NCBI RefSeq assembly: GCF_021738965.1
Contig: NZ_JAKKOQ010000006.1
Span: 248,001 to 312,000, forward strand
DNA from: Gordonia zhenghanii
GTDB taxonomy: Bacteria; Actinomycetota; Actinomycetes; Mycobacteriales; Mycobacteriaceae
Reading direction: 5' to 3'
Length of the DNA: 64,000 bases
Position numbers and translations under genes: made by a program. Below are positions 54,229 to 63,854 of the stretch, piece after piece. Within the stretch, counting starts at the first letter, position 1; the number at the start of each line of letters is the position of its first letter. The notes under the pieces are model-generated. The model was not told the origin of the DNA and made no database searches. It worked only from the letters and a program-made list of their open reading frames with translations.

Positions 54229-55899
54229 ATGCCAGAGACTCACACGACCGACCCGTACACCGCAGCAGACTCCTACAGCAAGGGCGACGCCGCGCCCGCG
54301 CTGCTCACCGACACGATCGGTGGAGTGCTCGCGCGGACCGCCGAGCGAGTCCCCGACTCGCTCGCACTGGTGGACGCCGCCGTCGACCGTCAATGGACGT
54401 ACGCCGAGTTCCGTCGGGACGTCCGCGCACTGGCTGCCGGTCTGCTTCGACTCGGCGTGGCACCGGGCGATCGCGTCGCACTGTGGGCGCCGAACCGATT
54501 CGAGTGGGTGCTCACCCAGTTCGCGGCCGCCGAGATCGGCGCGATCCTCGTGGTGATCAACCCGGCCTACCGGCGTCACGAGTTGGCATACGTGCTGGCG
54601 CAGTCGGGGACGTCCGTGGTGCTCGCGGCCGAGCGGTTCCGCGACGCGGACTACGCACAGATGCTCACCGAGGTCCGCGCCGAAGCCCCGGAACTGCGCA
54701 CCGTCGTGTTGTTTGAGTCGGCTGAGTTCGCGGGTCTTCTCGCCGAGCCGACGGCTGACGAGTCGGCGGCGATCGACGAGATCGCGGCCGGTCTGTCGGC
54801 GTCGGATCCGATCAACATCCAGTACACGTCGGGTACCACCGGGTCGCCGAAGGGCGTCACGCTCTCGCACTCCAACATCGGCAACAACGGGTACTTCGTC
54901 GGCGAACTCGTCGACTACACGGAGGCGGACCGGATCTGCCTTCCCGTGCCCTTCTACCACTGCTTCGGCATGGTGATGGGCAACCTCGCGGCCACGTCGC
55001 ACGGCGCTGCGATGGTGATCCCCGGGCAGGCGTTCGATCCGCAGACGGCGTTGGCCGCCGTGGAGAAGTACCGCTGCACGAGTCTGTACGGGGTGCCGAC
55101 GATGTTCATCGCCGAACTCGCGCTCCTGGACACCGGAGCCGAGTTCGACCTGTCGTCGCTGCGGACCGGGATCATGGCCGGGTCGCCGTGTCCGGAGACG
55201 GTGATGCGGCGCGTCATCGACGAGATGAACATGTCGCAGGTGTCGATCTGTTACGGCATGACCGAGACGAGTCCGGTGTCGACGCAGACGCGCACCGACG
55301 ATCCGTTGGATCTGCGGGTGGGCACCGTCGGCCGGGTGGGACCGCATCTGGAGATCAAGATCGTCGACCCGGTCACCGGCGACGTCCTACCGCGCGGGGA
55401 GACCGGCGAGTTCTGCACGCGCGGCTACTCGGTGATGCAGGGGTACTGGAACGAGCCGGCGAAGACGGCGGAGGCCCTCGACGCCGACGGATGGATGCAC
55501 ACCGGCGACCTCGGCGTGATGGGCGACGGCTCGAACGACGACGACGGCTACGTCCGCATCACCGGCCGAATCAAAGACATGGTGATCCGCGGCGGCGAGA
55601 ACATCTACCCGCGGGAGATCGAGGAGTTCCTCTACACCCATCCCGACGTCGTCGACGCACAGGTGATCGGTGTCCCCGACGAGAAGTACGGGGAAGAACT
55701 GATGGCGTGGGTCCGGGTTCGTGAGGGCGCGGAGTCGTTGGACGCGGACGGCATCCGAGAGTTCGCGGCAGGCCAGATCTCGCGGCACAAGATCCCGAAG
55801 TACGTCACCGTCGTCGACGAGTTCCCGATGACGGTGACCGGCAAAGTACGCAAGGTCGAGATGCGCGCGAAGTCGATTGAGATGCTGGGTCTGGAGTAG
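54229..55899 (+). CDS. Acyl-CoA ligase, FadD35-like
   Basis: A 556-residue AMP-forming ligase: [40 protein letters not shown], the hinge [20 protein letters not shown] and catalytic Lys in [16 protein letters not shown] precedes the ATG. It ends the leucine operon. FadD35 lies near accD1 in M. tuberculosis; the acid it activates is unknown. A GGTCGAG repeat block starts 11 bp after its stop. Confidence 0.92.
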   Translation: MPETHTTDPYTAADSYSKGDAAPALLTDTIGGVLARTAERVPDSLALVDAAVDRQWTYAEFRRDVRALAAGLLRLGVAPGDRVALWAPNRFEWVLTQFAAAEIGAILVVINPAYRRHELAYVLAQSGTSVVLAAERFRDADYAQMLTEVRAEAPELRTVVLFESAEFAGLLAEPTADESAAIDEIAAGLSASDPINIQYTSGTTGSPKGVTLSHSNIGNNGYFVGELVDYTEADRICLPVPFYHCFGMVMGNLAATSHGAAMVIPGQAFDPQTALAAVEKYRCTSLYGVPTMFIAELALLDTGAEFDLSSLRTGIMAGSPCPETVMRRVIDEMNMSQVSICYGMTETSPVSTQTRTDDPLDLRVGTVGRVGPHLEIKIVDPVTGDVLPRGETGEFCTRGYSVMQGYWNEPAKTAEALDADGWMHTGDLGVMGDGSNDDDGYVRITGRIKDMVIRGGENIYPREIEEFLYTHPDVVDAQVIGVPDEKYGEELMAWVRVREGAESLDADGIREFAAGQISRHKIPKYVTVVDEFPMTVTGKVRKVEMRAKSIEMLGLE

Positions 55900-55909
55900 C
55901 CCTCTCGCC

Positions 55910-56133
55910 GGTCGAGCGGAGTCGAGACCTCTCGCCGGTCGAGCCCCATTCCCGTTGGTCGAGCGGAGTCGAGACCTCCCGCAGGTCGAGCCCCATTCCC
56001 GCTGGTCGAGCGGAGTCGAGACCTCCCGCAGGTCGAGCCCCATTCCCGTTGGTCGAGCGGAGTCGAGACCTTGCTGCCGATCGAGCGAACCCCCGTGTAA
56101 CCGGTTGAGCGAGCGAAGCGAGTCGAAACCCCA
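55910..56133 (+). repeat. 47-bp tandem repeat of the GGTCGAG family (four core copies)
   Basis: The core GGTCGAGCGGAGTCGAGACC starts at 55910, 55957, 56004 and 56051, exactly 47 bp apart, with a GGTCGAGCCCCATTCCCG half-copy between them. Degenerate copies continue to about 56133. Almost the whole 337-bp gap between the acyl-CoA ligase and acetoacetyl-CoA synthetase is repeat. Exact periodicity suggests copy-number variation (VNTR-like). Confidence 0.95.
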
Positions 56134-56236
56134 CTCGCCACAACCGAATCGGCGCGACGCGACGTGCGGAGTCCGCCGTTCACCGACCGACCGCACTATG
56201 GTCGAAACGCAGTGACAACGAGTGAAGGAGAGCCGG

Positions 56237-58186
56237 ATGAGCCGGTCACGGATGGATGTGTTCGCGAGCGAACTGAGCGCGCGAGTCGGCCGCGACCTGA
56301 CTGACTACGCCGATCTGTGGGAGTACTCGGTGACCGACCTGCCAGGGTTCTGGCGAGGCGTGTGGGACTTCTTCGAGGTCGGCTCCGTCACCGGGCGGCC
56401 GCTCGACGAGAGCGACCAGGTACTGCCCGATGCGTCGATGCCGGGCGCGAAATGGTTCCCGGACGTACACCTGAACTATGTGGACGCGGTGCTCGCACAT
56501 GCCGACCGCGACACTGTCGCGATCGTCGGCCTGACCGAGGACGGCGTGCGGACCGAGATCACGTGGGACAGCCTTCCGCGATTGGTCGGGGCGGTCGCCC
56601 GGACCCTCGTGGACGCCGGAGTGGGGGAGGGCGACGTCGTCGCCGCGTACCTGCCGGACGTTCCCGAAGCGGTGATCGCGTTCCTGGCGACCGCATCGCT
56701 CGGCGCGGTCTGGTCCGGCTGCGGTCAGGACTACGCGCCCGAAGGGGCGGCGGGCCGCCTCGCGCAGTTGCGCCCGAAGGTCCTGTTCTCGTCGGCCGGC
56801 TACCGGTTCAACGGCAAGGACGTCGACAAGCGCGCGGACTCGGCCGAACTCGCCCGTCTGCTCGGCGTCGGCACGCACATCGTCGTCGGGGAGACCTCCG
56901 ACGCGCCCGACGGCACGATGACGTGGACAGAGGCGGTCGCGCCTCCGGTCGGCGCTCCGGACCACCCGGCGCCGGTCCGGGTTCCGTTCGACCACCCGCT
57001 GTGGGTCCTGTTCTCCTCCGGCACCACGGGGAAACCGAAGGGCATCGTCCACGGACACGGCGGCGTTCTCCTCGAACATCTCAAGGAGACGGGTCTGCAC
57101 GCCGACCTCGGCCCCGACTCGGTCTTCTTCTGGCACACGGCGCTCAGTTGGATGATGTGGAATTTCCAGATCGCCGGTCTGCTCGTCGGCTCCCGGATCG
57201 TCTGTTACAGCGGATCTCCGTTGTATCCGGATGCGGACCGGCTGTGGCAGATCGTCGCCGACGAGAACGTGACCTATTTCGGAACGAGTCCCGGCCAGCT
57301 CCAGGCGTCCCGGAAGGCTGGGATCGTGCCGGGTCGCGACCATGATCTGTCGGCGTTGTCGACGCTCGGCAGTACCGGTTCGACGCTCGCCGCGGACCTG
57401 TTCACGTGGGTCGACGACAACGTCGCGGCAGGTCTGCCGGTGTCGTCGATCAGCGGCGGTACCGATATCGTGTCGGCGTTCGCAGGCGGCTCGGCGGGTG
57501 TCCCGGTCGTGGCGGGGGAGCTCTCGGTACGGCACCTCGGCGTCGCACTGGAGAGTTGGTCCCCGCAGGCCGAGCCGTTGATCGGTGAGGTCGGCGAGAT
57601 GGTGATCACGAAGCCGATGCCGTCGATGCCCGTGAGTTTCTGGGACGACCCCGACGGTGAGCGGTACCGGAAGGCGTACTTCGCGCACGAGTGGGATCGC
57701 GCCGGCGCACCGACGGTCTGGCGGCACGGCGACTGGGTGACCCTCACCGACCGCGGCTCGCTGGTGATCCACGGTCGTAGCGACGCGACCTTGAACCGCA
57801 ACGGGATTCGGATGGGTTCGGCCGACATCTACGAGGTCGTCGAAGCAGTCGACGAGGTCGCCGAAGGCTTCGTCCTCGGTGTCGACGGGCCCGACGGCAA
57901 GTACTGGATGCCGCTGTTCGTCACGCTCGTGGACGGAGCCGAGCTCACCGACGAGCTCACCGCGCGAATCGCGTCTCAAGTGAAGACACGGCTGTCGGCG
58001 CGGCATGTCCCCGACGAGGTGATCGTCGCACCGGGGATCCCGCACACGCGGACGGGCAAGAAACTGGAGGTCCCGGTCACCGCGATCCTCGCAGGCCGAA
58101 GCGACGTCAACATCGATCCGAAGTCGGTCGACGACTACGGCCTCGTCGACTGGTACGCCGGACAGGGACGCGCCCACGAGTGGTGA
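56237..58186 (+). CDS. Acetoacetate--CoA ligase
   Basis: A 649-residue acetoacetyl-CoA synthetase of the ANL family. The long N-terminal domain with DYADLWEYSVTDLPGFWRGVWDFF is specific to this enzyme; LFSSGTTGKPKGIVHGHGG is the phosphate loop, TLNRNGIRMGSADIY the hinge and RTGKKLEVP the catalytic Lys. It converts acetoacetate, a product of the upstream leucine pathway, to acetoacetyl-CoA. AAGGAG precedes ATG 56237; a GTG 15 bases earlier is possible. Confidence 0.95.
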   Translation: MSRSRMDVFASELSARVGRDLTDYADLWEYSVTDLPGFWRGVWDFFEVGSVTGRPLDESDQVLPDASMPGAKWFPDVHLNYVDAVLAHADRDTVAIVGLTEDGVRTEITWDSLPRLVGAVARTLVDAGVGEGDVVAAYLPDVPEAVIAFLATASLGAVWSGCGQDYAPEGAAGRLAQLRPKVLFSSAGYRFNGKDVDKRADSAELARLLGVGTHIVVGETSDAPDGTMTWTEAVAPPVGAPDHPAPVRVPFDHPLWVLFSSGTTGKPKGIVHGHGGVLLEHLKETGLHADLGPDSVFFWHTALSWMMWNFQIAGLLVGSRIVCYSGSPLYPDADRLWQIVADENVTYFGTSPGQLQASRKAGIVPGRDHDLSALSTLGSTGSTLAADLFTWVDDNVAAGLPVSSISGGTDIVSAFAGGSAGVPVVAGELSVRHLGVALESWSPQAEPLIGEVGEMVITKPMPSMPVSFWDDPDGERYRKAYFAHEWDRAGAPTVWRHGDWVTLTDRGSLVIHGRSDATLNRNGIRMGSADIYEVVEAVDEVAEGFVLGVDGPDGKYWMPLFVTLVDGAELTDELTARIASQVKTRLSARHVPDEVIVAPGIPHTRTGKKLEVPVTAILAGRSDVNIDPKSVDDYGLVDWYAGQGRAHEW

Positions 58187-58323
58187 GTTCTCATCGGCCG
58201 GTCCGCTGTGTTCCACTGTCGCTGTCAGATGGGTGCACGACCCTCTCAGCTCGTGTGTATTAGCGTGGACGACGTTCGTCGCAACGACGGACGAGGCGAG
58301 TTCCATGCGTGAGGAGTTAGACG

Positions 58324-59313
58324 ATGAGCTATCCCCAGTCCGGCGGATACGGCTACGGCCAGAACCCTCAGGGGGCACAACAATATGGTCAGCCCGCTGA
58401 CTACGGCCAGCAGTACGGGGGCCAGCAGTACGGCGGCCAGCAGTATGGGGCCCAGTACGGCCAGCAGGGCTACGACGCCCAGGCGCAGTACGGTCAGCAG
58501 TACCAGCAGCAGGCCCAGTACGGATACGGTGCGCCGCAGCAGCCGGCCAACCCGGGACTGCCCGCGAACACCCCGACGATCATCGCCGCCGTCATCGGCG
58601 CGCTCGGCATCATCACCCTGTTCTGCGGATTCCTCGACGGGTACTCGGCGCAGATGGATGGGGGCGAGGGCGTCCAGTTGTTCCAGTCGCACTTCGTTCT
58701 GCCGTACGCGCTCGTGGCGCTTGCAGGTCTGCTTGCTCTGACGACGTTCCTGGTCGGCTCCACAAAGCATTTCGTCGCGGTCGTCACAAGCGTCGCGGTC
58801 GCCGCAGCCATCATCACGATCTTCCAGTTCTCGATGATCGACCCCCTGTTTAAGGAGGGTGGTGAGCGCGGTGCCGGTGCCATCGTCCTTCTGATCACCT
58901 CGATCCTGTCCGCGATCGCCGCTATCGCGTGGCTGCTCGTCGAGGGTGGTCAGATCAAGCTCGCTGCTGCAGGTGCGACGCAGGCCGCGACAGTCGACGC
59001 GTCGCAGTACGCCGCACAGCAGCAGGCTGCTGCCGCGCCCGGCGCCGATTACGGATACGGCTACGGCCAGCAGTACCAGCAGCAGGCCCAGGCAGCCCAG
59101 GCCCAGGGAGCTCAGGCCCAAGCAGCTCAGCCCCAAGCAGGTCAGGCCCAAGCGGGTCAGGCCCAAGCAGGTCAGGCACAGCCGGGACAGTACGCCCAGA
59201 CCCAGTACGGTCAGTCGGCTCATGCACAGCAGCCGGGCGACTCGAGCGCCACCACTGCGTTCGTGAAGCCTGCGACCGACCCGGGTGCCAACCCGCAGTC
59301 CGAGCAGCACTAG
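58324..59313 (+). CDS. DUF5336 membrane protein (Rv0954-like)
   Basis: A 329-residue protein: residues 1-78 are Tyr/Gly/Gln-rich with YGQ-type repeats, about four membrane helices follow (IIAAVIGALGIITLFCGFL to TSILSAIAAIAWLLV), then a Gln/Ala-rich tail with direct QAGQAQ-like repeats (about 255-300). In M. tuberculosis, Rv0954 is a cell-division-associated protein next to PerM. GAGGAG precedes the ATG. The repeats in DNA (59090-59180) may allow length variation. Confidence 0.85.
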   Translation: MSYPQSGGYGYGQNPQGAQQYGQPADYGQQYGGQQYGGQQYGAQYGQQGYDAQAQYGQQYQQQAQYGYGAPQQPANPGLPANTPTIIAAVIGALGIITLFCGFLDGYSAQMDGGEGVQLFQSHFVLPYALVALAGLLALTTFLVGSTKHFVAVVTSVAVAAAIITIFQFSMIDPLFKEGGERGAGAIVLLITSILSAIAAIAWLLVEGGQIKLAAAGATQAATVDASQYAAQQQAAAAPGADYGYGYGQQYQQQAQAAQAQGAQAQAAQPQAGQAQAGQAQAGQAQPGQYAQTQYGQSAHAQQPGDSSATTAFVKPATDPGANPQSEQH

Positions 59314-59326
59314 GTCCCGCTGCGGC

Positions 59327-60730
59327 GTGAGTGGAACGTCGAACTCTCTGGCCACCCGCCTCCGGCAGGTGCGCCTGGCTCGTCGTGCCGACACCGCGCC
59401 GCGGAAGGCCGCCACCTGGGACCTGGTCAAGGTGGCGTTCCTCGTCCCTGGACTGTCGATCATCGCGATCGTCGTCGTCCTGGGCATCGTCCGTATCCTC
59501 GCAGGCGACGGACTGTCCGGCATCATGTCGGCGACGGCGGCCGGTTGGCTCGCCGTCAACCAGGTTCCGGTCACGATCAGCGGGGTCACGCTCGGCGTCC
59601 TGCCGTTGCTGCCGACCCTGCTGGTGTGTGCCGGAACCGTGAAGGTGGTCGCCGACGGCGCGTCCACCGCACGTGAACTGCCCGACCTCGTCGGAATCGT
59701 CGGTGCTGCGCTCGGCGGTTCAGTGCTGGTGACTGCACTTTCGCTGGCCGTGGTGGCCGACGGGGCCGCGGTCAGCGCGGTCGGTCAACCCGACCCGTTG
59801 TCGGCGTTCGGGTACACGATCCTGATTCAGGGCGCCGCGGTCGTCGTCGGTATCGCGATTCCCAGCCTGCGGCCGATCCTCGACGAGTTCGCGGTGCCCG
59901 CGACCGAGCGGGTCGGTGCCCGCGGCGGCGTCATCGCGTTCGGGGTGCTGGTCTCGGGCGGTGCGTTGCTCGTCTTCGGCAGCATCGTCATGCATTGGGG
60001 CTCGGTCTCGACGATGATCGCCGACGGCAACTCGTTCGACGGCTATCTGGGGCTGACGGGTCTGAGCATCCTCTACCTCCCGAACATGGTCGTGGGGGCC
60101 GCTGCTGTCACCACCGGAACCACCGCCCAGCTCGGTGACACCGTTTTCGACGCGTTCGACGTCTCCCGAGGAGCGGTCCCGCCGCTGCCGGTCGTATCGG
60201 CGCTCCCCGAGACCGGTCTCGGAGGTCTCGGCGCACTGCTGTTCATCGTTCCGCTCGCTGCGGGCGTCTTGCTCGGCTGGTACTGCCGGAGCACCGATCC
60301 GATCCGTCACCTGCGCGCCGTCGCCATCGGTGCGGCCGTCGCGGCGGCGCTGGTGGTCGTTGCGAGCTGGGTGTCCGGCGGTCGCCTCGGCGAACTCGGC
60401 CGCACCGGCGTCAACACCGCTACCGCGGGCGTCTTCACCTTCGCGTGGCTCATGCTGGCCGGCGCGCTCGTCGTCGGCGTGATGTGGGCCGCAAGCGGTG
60501 GGATCACCCGTGCCAGGAACGGCGACGACGATCTCGACTCCTGGCTCGACGACCCGCCCCGCTCGTCGAGTGACGTCGAGGCCGAATCCGACGACGACAC
60601 CGACTCGCCCCGCAGGTCGAGCCCTGCGGCTCCGCTCAGGAGAACCGGAGTCGAGACCGAATCCGACACCGACACTGACGAACTCGAACTCGACCCGGCT
60701 TCGGACCCCGAGCCAGATCGTCACGACTGA
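59327..60730 (+). CDS. PerM-like multi-pass membrane protein (DUF6350, Rv0955-like)
   Basis: A 467-residue protein with about ten membrane helices and an acidic C-terminal tail (about 405-467). PerM in M. tuberculosis supports cell division and persistence; position between the DUF5336 gene and purN supports orthology. The GTG start is 14 bases after the previous stop. The tail contains a basic insertion (RRSSPAAPLRRTGVETE) encoded by a GGTCGAG-repeat-like segment at 60614-60658, breaking a run of Asp/Glu. Confidence 0.83.
   Translation: MSGTSNSLATRLRQVRLARRADTAPRKAATWDLVKVAFLVPGLSIIAIVVVLGIVRILAGDGLSGIMSATAAGWLAVNQVPVTISGVTLGVLPLLPTLLVCAGTVKVVADGASTARELPDLVGIVGAALGGSVLVTALSLAVVADGAAVSAVGQPDPLSAFGYTILIQGAAVVVGIAIPSLRPILDEFAVPATERVGARGGVIAFGVLVSGGALLVFGSIVMHWGSVSTMIADGNSFDGYLGLTGLSILYLPNMVVGAAAVTTGTTAQLGDTVFDAFDVSRGAVPPLPVVSALPETGLGGLGALLFIVPLAAGVLLGWYCRSTDPIRHLRAVAIGAAVAAALVVVASWVSGGRLGELGRTGVNTATAGVFTFAWLMLAGALVVGVMWAASGGITRARNGDDDLDSWLDDPPRSSSDVEAESDDDTDSPRRSSPAAPLRRTGVETESDTDTDELELDPASDPEPDRHD
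60614..60658 (+). repeat. Repeat-like segment inside the perM coding tail
   Basis: GGTCGAG (60614-60620) and GGAGTCGAGACC (60647-60658) are the two ends of the repeat core, separated by 26 bp. The whole segment is read in frame, adding a basic patch to an otherwise acidic tail. Confidence 0.65.
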
Positions 60731-60819
60731 CGGGCTCGGCCGGTGGCGTCCGCCACAACGGTTCTGCCTCGGGTGATACCGCTCCGAGCCGCCTGATCGC
60801 ATGCCCTAAACTGGTCGGC

Positions 60820-61455
60820 GTGACAGACGCCCTCCACGACTCAGCGGATCTCGACCGCTCGCCCGTCGTGGTACTCGCGTCGGGGACCGGCACGCTGCTC
60901 GCGGCGATCATCGACCATGCTGCCGCAGCGGACGCCTCGTTCACCGTGGTCGGTGTCGTCGTCGACCGGGCGTGTCCGGCGATGCAGATCGCGGCCGACG
61001 CCGATATCCCGGTCGTCGAGTGCATCCTCAAGGAACACCCCGACCGGGCCGCCTGGGACTGCGTCCTGACCGATGCCGTGACCGCACTCGCGCCCGACTG
61101 GGTGGTGACCGCGGGATTCATGAAGATCCTCGGTCCTGCGTTCTTGCAGCGGTTCGGGGGTCGCGTCGTCAACTCGCATCCTGCACTGCTTCCGTCGTTC
61201 CCCGGCGCACACGGGGTCGCCGACGCGCTCGAACACGGCGTCAAGATCACCGGTACCACCGTCCATCTCGTCGACGACGGGGTGGACACCGGACCGATTC
61301 TGGCCCAGCGGATCGTCGAGGTGACCTCTGACGACACCGAAGCCAGCCTGCACGAACGCATCAAGACCGTCGAGCGCGCACTCCTGCCAGAAGTGGTGGA
61401 CGCGCTCGCCGCCCGTGGCGTTGTCACCGATGGACGAAAGGCACACCTCAAGTGA
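60820..61455 (+). CDS. purN: Phosphoribosylglycinamide formyltransferase
   Basis: A 211-residue GAR transformylase of de novo purine synthesis. [15 protein letters not shown] is the phosphate-binding start, [16 protein letters not shown] carries catalytic Asn/His and [12 protein letters not shown] the catalytic Asp. GTG start; TAAACT lies seven bases upstream, so the mRNA is probably leaderless. Its stop overlaps the purH start. Confidence 0.97.
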   Translation: MTDALHDSADLDRSPVVVLASGTGTLLAAIIDHAAAADASFTVVGVVVDRACPAMQIAADADIPVVECILKEHPDRAAWDCVLTDAVTALAPDWVVTAGFMKILGPAFLQRFGGRVVNSHPALLPSFPGAHGVADALEHGVKITGTTVHLVDDGVDTGPILAQRIVEVTSDDTEASLHERIKTVERALLPEVVDALAARGVVTDGRKAHLK

Positions 61456-63017
61456 ATGCAACCGCAGATCGTCGCGCCGTGCGGCGCGCCCTGGTCAGCG
61501 TCTACGACAAGACCGGACTGCCCGAGCTCGCCACCGCGCTGCACGCAGCGGGCGTCGAGATCGTCTCCACCGGGTCCACCGCCAAGACGATCGCAGGCGC
61601 AGGCGTGCCGGTGATCGAGGTCAGCGAACTGACCGGCTTCCCGGAATGCCTTGAGGGACGCGTCAAGACGCTGCATCCTCGCGTGCACGCAGGCGTCCTC
61701 GCCGACACTCGTAAAGAAGATCACTTGGCGCAGCTCGACGAGCTGGGCATCGCCCCGTTCGAGCTCGTCGTGGTGAACCTGTACCCGTTCACCGAGACCG
61801 TCGCCTCTGGTGCGACGCCGGACGAGTGCGTCGAGCAGATCGACATCGGCGGTCCGTCGATGGTGCGTGCCGCTGCCAAGAACCATCCGTCGGTCGGTGT
61901 CGTCGTCGATCCGTCCGACTACACGCAGGTCACCGAAGCGGTTGCCGCGGGCGGATTCTCGTTGGCCGAGCGCAAGGCGTTGGCAGCCAAGGCTTTCCGT
62001 CACACGGCCGACTACGATGTGGCCGTCGCCTCGTGGATGAGCAGTGTGGTCTCGCCCGACGAGTCCAGCGACTTCCCGGTGTGGACGGGCGCCACTTGGG
62101 AGCGCGCCGACGTCCTCCGCTACGGCGAGAACCCACATCAGGCGGCCGCGCTGTACACGTCGACGTCGGGGCCGGTCGGGCTTGCGCAGGCTGAGCAGCT
62201 TCACGGCAAGGCGATGTCGTTCAACAACTTCACCGACGGCGACGCCGCGTGGCGTGCCGCCCATGACCACGCCGACCCCACCGTCGCGATCGTCAAGCAC
62301 GCCAACCCGTGCGGCATCGCCGTGGGCTCGAACATCGCCGAAGCGCATCGACGCGCTCACGCGTGCGATCCGGTCAGCGCATACGGCGGGGTGATCGCCG
62401 CGAACCGCGAGGTCAGCGTCGAGATGGCGGAGCAGGTCGCCGAGATCTTCACCGAGGTCATCATCGCTCCGTCGTACGCCGACGGGGCCGTCGAAGTGCT
62501 GCAGCGTAAGAAGAACGTCCGCATCCTGGTCGCCGAAGCGCCGAGCACCGCGGTCGCCGAGATGCGCCCGGTGTCCGGCGGGGTCCTGCTCCAGCAGCGC
62601 GACCTGATCGACGCCGAGGGCGACGATCCGGCCAACTGGACGCTCGCGACCGGCGAAGCGGCCGACGAGAAGACTCTCGCGGACCTCGTCTTCGCGTGGC
62701 GTGCCTGCCGCGCGGTCAAGTCGAACGCGATCCTCCTCGCCGCCGACGGTGCGTCGGTCGGCGTCGGCATGGGGCAGGTCAACCGCGTCGACTCGGCGCA
62801 CCTCGCGGTGAACCGTGCAGGCGACCGCGCCAAAGGATCGGTCGGCGCGTCGGACGCGTTCTTCCCGTTCCCCGACGGTCTGCAGGTGCTGATCGACGGC
62901 GGTGTCCGCGCCGTCGTCCAGCCGGGTGGATCGATCCGCGACAACGAGGTGGTCGAGGCCGCCAAGGCTGCGGGCGTCACCATGTACCTGACAGGCTCAC
63001 GCCACTTCGCCCACTGA
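61452..63017 (+). CDS. purH: Bifunctional AICAR transformylase/IMP cyclohydrolase
   Basis: A 521-residue bifunctional enzyme for the last two steps of IMP synthesis. The cyclohydrolase part opens [15 protein letters not shown] and STGSTAKTI; the transformylase shows [14 protein letters not shown] and [10 protein letters not shown]. The GTG start overlaps the purN stop (GTGA). The stop codon lies inside a 21-nt repeat that recurs 31 bp downstream. Confidence 0.98.
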   Translation: MNATADRRAVRRALVSVYDKTGLPELATALHAAGVEIVSTGSTAKTIAGAGVPVIEVSELTGFPECLEGRVKTLHPRVHAGVLADTRKEDHLAQLDELGIAPFELVVVNLYPFTETVASGATPDECVEQIDIGGPSMVRAAAKNHPSVGVVVDPSDYTQVTEAVAAGGFSLAERKALAAKAFRHTADYDVAVASWMSSVVSPDESSDFPVWTGATWERADVLRYGENPHQAAALYTSTSGPVGLAQAEQLHGKAMSFNNFTDGDAAWRAAHDHADPTVAIVKHANPCGIAVGSNIAEAHRRAHACDPVSAYGGVIAANREVSVEMAEQVAEIFTEVIIAPSYADGAVEVLQRKKNVRILVAEAPSTAVAEMRPVSGGVLLQQRDLIDAEGDDPANWTLATGEAADEKTLADLVFAWRACRAVKSNAILLAADGASVGVGMGQVNRVDSAHLAVNRAGDRAKGSVGASDAFFPFPDGLQVLIDGGVRAVVQPGGSIRDNEVVEAAKAAGVTMYLTGSRHFAH

Positions 63018-63104
63018 GCGACTCGCTCACTGATCGATCGCCCACTGAGCGACTCGCTCACTTGGACGACGTTCGCTCCCCTCGGGAGGGGAGCGAACGT
63101 CGTC
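63011..63104. terminator. Direct repeat and long hairpin after purH
   Basis: CCACTGAGCGACTCGCTCAC occurs at 63011 and 63042; each copy contains the palindrome TGAGCGA-C-TCGCTCA, and the first holds the purH stop. Then GACGACGTTCGCTCCCCTC (63065-63083) pairs with GAGGGGAGCGAACGTCGTC (63086-63104). No T-run follows. It separates convergent purH and the ABC permease gene. Confidence 0.75.
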
Positions 63105-63134
63105 TAGATGAGCGGATGCGTGCGAAGTGAGCGA

Positions 63135-63854
63135 CTACGGCGTCGCCCGCCTCAGTGCCAGATACGACGTTCCGGCGAACAGCAGGTCGAGCACGAACAC
63201 GATTCCGACGAGGCTGATCGGCCGAAGGTCGACGATCCACTGGCCGACGGCAGGCCAGCCACCCGCCAGGCTGATGATGAAGCAGGCCAGGACGATGGCG
63301 AGCACGATCGTGACTCCTGCGACGATCAGCCACAGAGTCCCGAACCGCTTGTAGACGGTGGCGGCCAGGAAGCCGACTGCGAACGCGAACATCGCGATCG
63401 TGAAGTACATGAGCAGTGCGACGACCGGCCCTTGATCCCAGATCCACGGCAGGTAGAAGAAGTAGCCGTCGATGCCCCACCCGTCGGTGGCCCGTTCGAT
63501 GAGGCCGCCGACCAGGAATGTGACGGCGAGAGTCGTCGCGGTGAGAGTGGCGGTCGCGTACGTGCCGAGGAAGTACTCGCGACGGGTGATACTCATGGCC
63601 TGCGAGAACGGGAACGTGAACGACAGCGCCTGGACGCCGACCACGAGGAAGTACCAGAGCGGCGCCTGTGAGCCTCCGCCGTAGATGGGTTCGTCCATGT
63701 CGTCGACGGAGAAGGCCACGATGGCGTAGATCATCATGCTGATCGCGAACGAGCTGCCCAGGATCAGCAACGGCAGCCAGACGAAGGTCTGCTTGTTGAG
63801 CAACTGCATGCGGATCACGCTGCGTGTGCGTCCCGCGGGGGCGGTGGTGGTCAT
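63135..63854 (-). CDS. ABC transporter permease (ABC-2 type-like)
   Basis: A 239-residue membrane protein with six hydrophobic segments: LPLLILGSSFAISMMIYAIVAF, WYFLVVGVQALSFTF, ATATLTATTLAVTFLVGGLI (written as pieces), VALLMYFTIAMFAFAVGFLA, LIVAGVTIVLAIVLACFIISL and LVGIVFVLDLLFAG. MSITRREYFLGTY is typical of ABC-2 permeases. Its start overlaps the stop of an upstream gene whose C-terminus is ABC-ATPase-like. The exported substrate is unknown. Confidence 0.8.
   Translation of the reverse strand: MTTTAPAGRTRSVIRMQLLNKQTFVWLPLLILGSSFAISMMIYAIVAFSVDDMDEPIYGGGSQAPLWYFLVVGVQALSFTFPFSQAMSITRREYFLGTYATATLTATTLAVTFLVGGLIERATDGWGIDGYFFYLPWIWDQGPVVALLMYFTIAMFAFAVGFLAATVYKRFGTLWLIVAGVTIVLAIVLACFIISLAGGWPAVGQWIVDLRPISLVGIVFVLDLLFAGTSYLALRRATP

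Noticed and set aside
55910-56090. Possible CRISPR array
   Set aside because: Exact 47-bp tandem units have no unique spacers and no cas genes; it is a tandem repeat of a dispersed family.
55805-56196. Short frames reading through the repeat block (for example 55805-56143, minus)
   Set aside because: Their repeated VSTPLDQRE-like peptides are translations of the repeat; there is no start context or homology.
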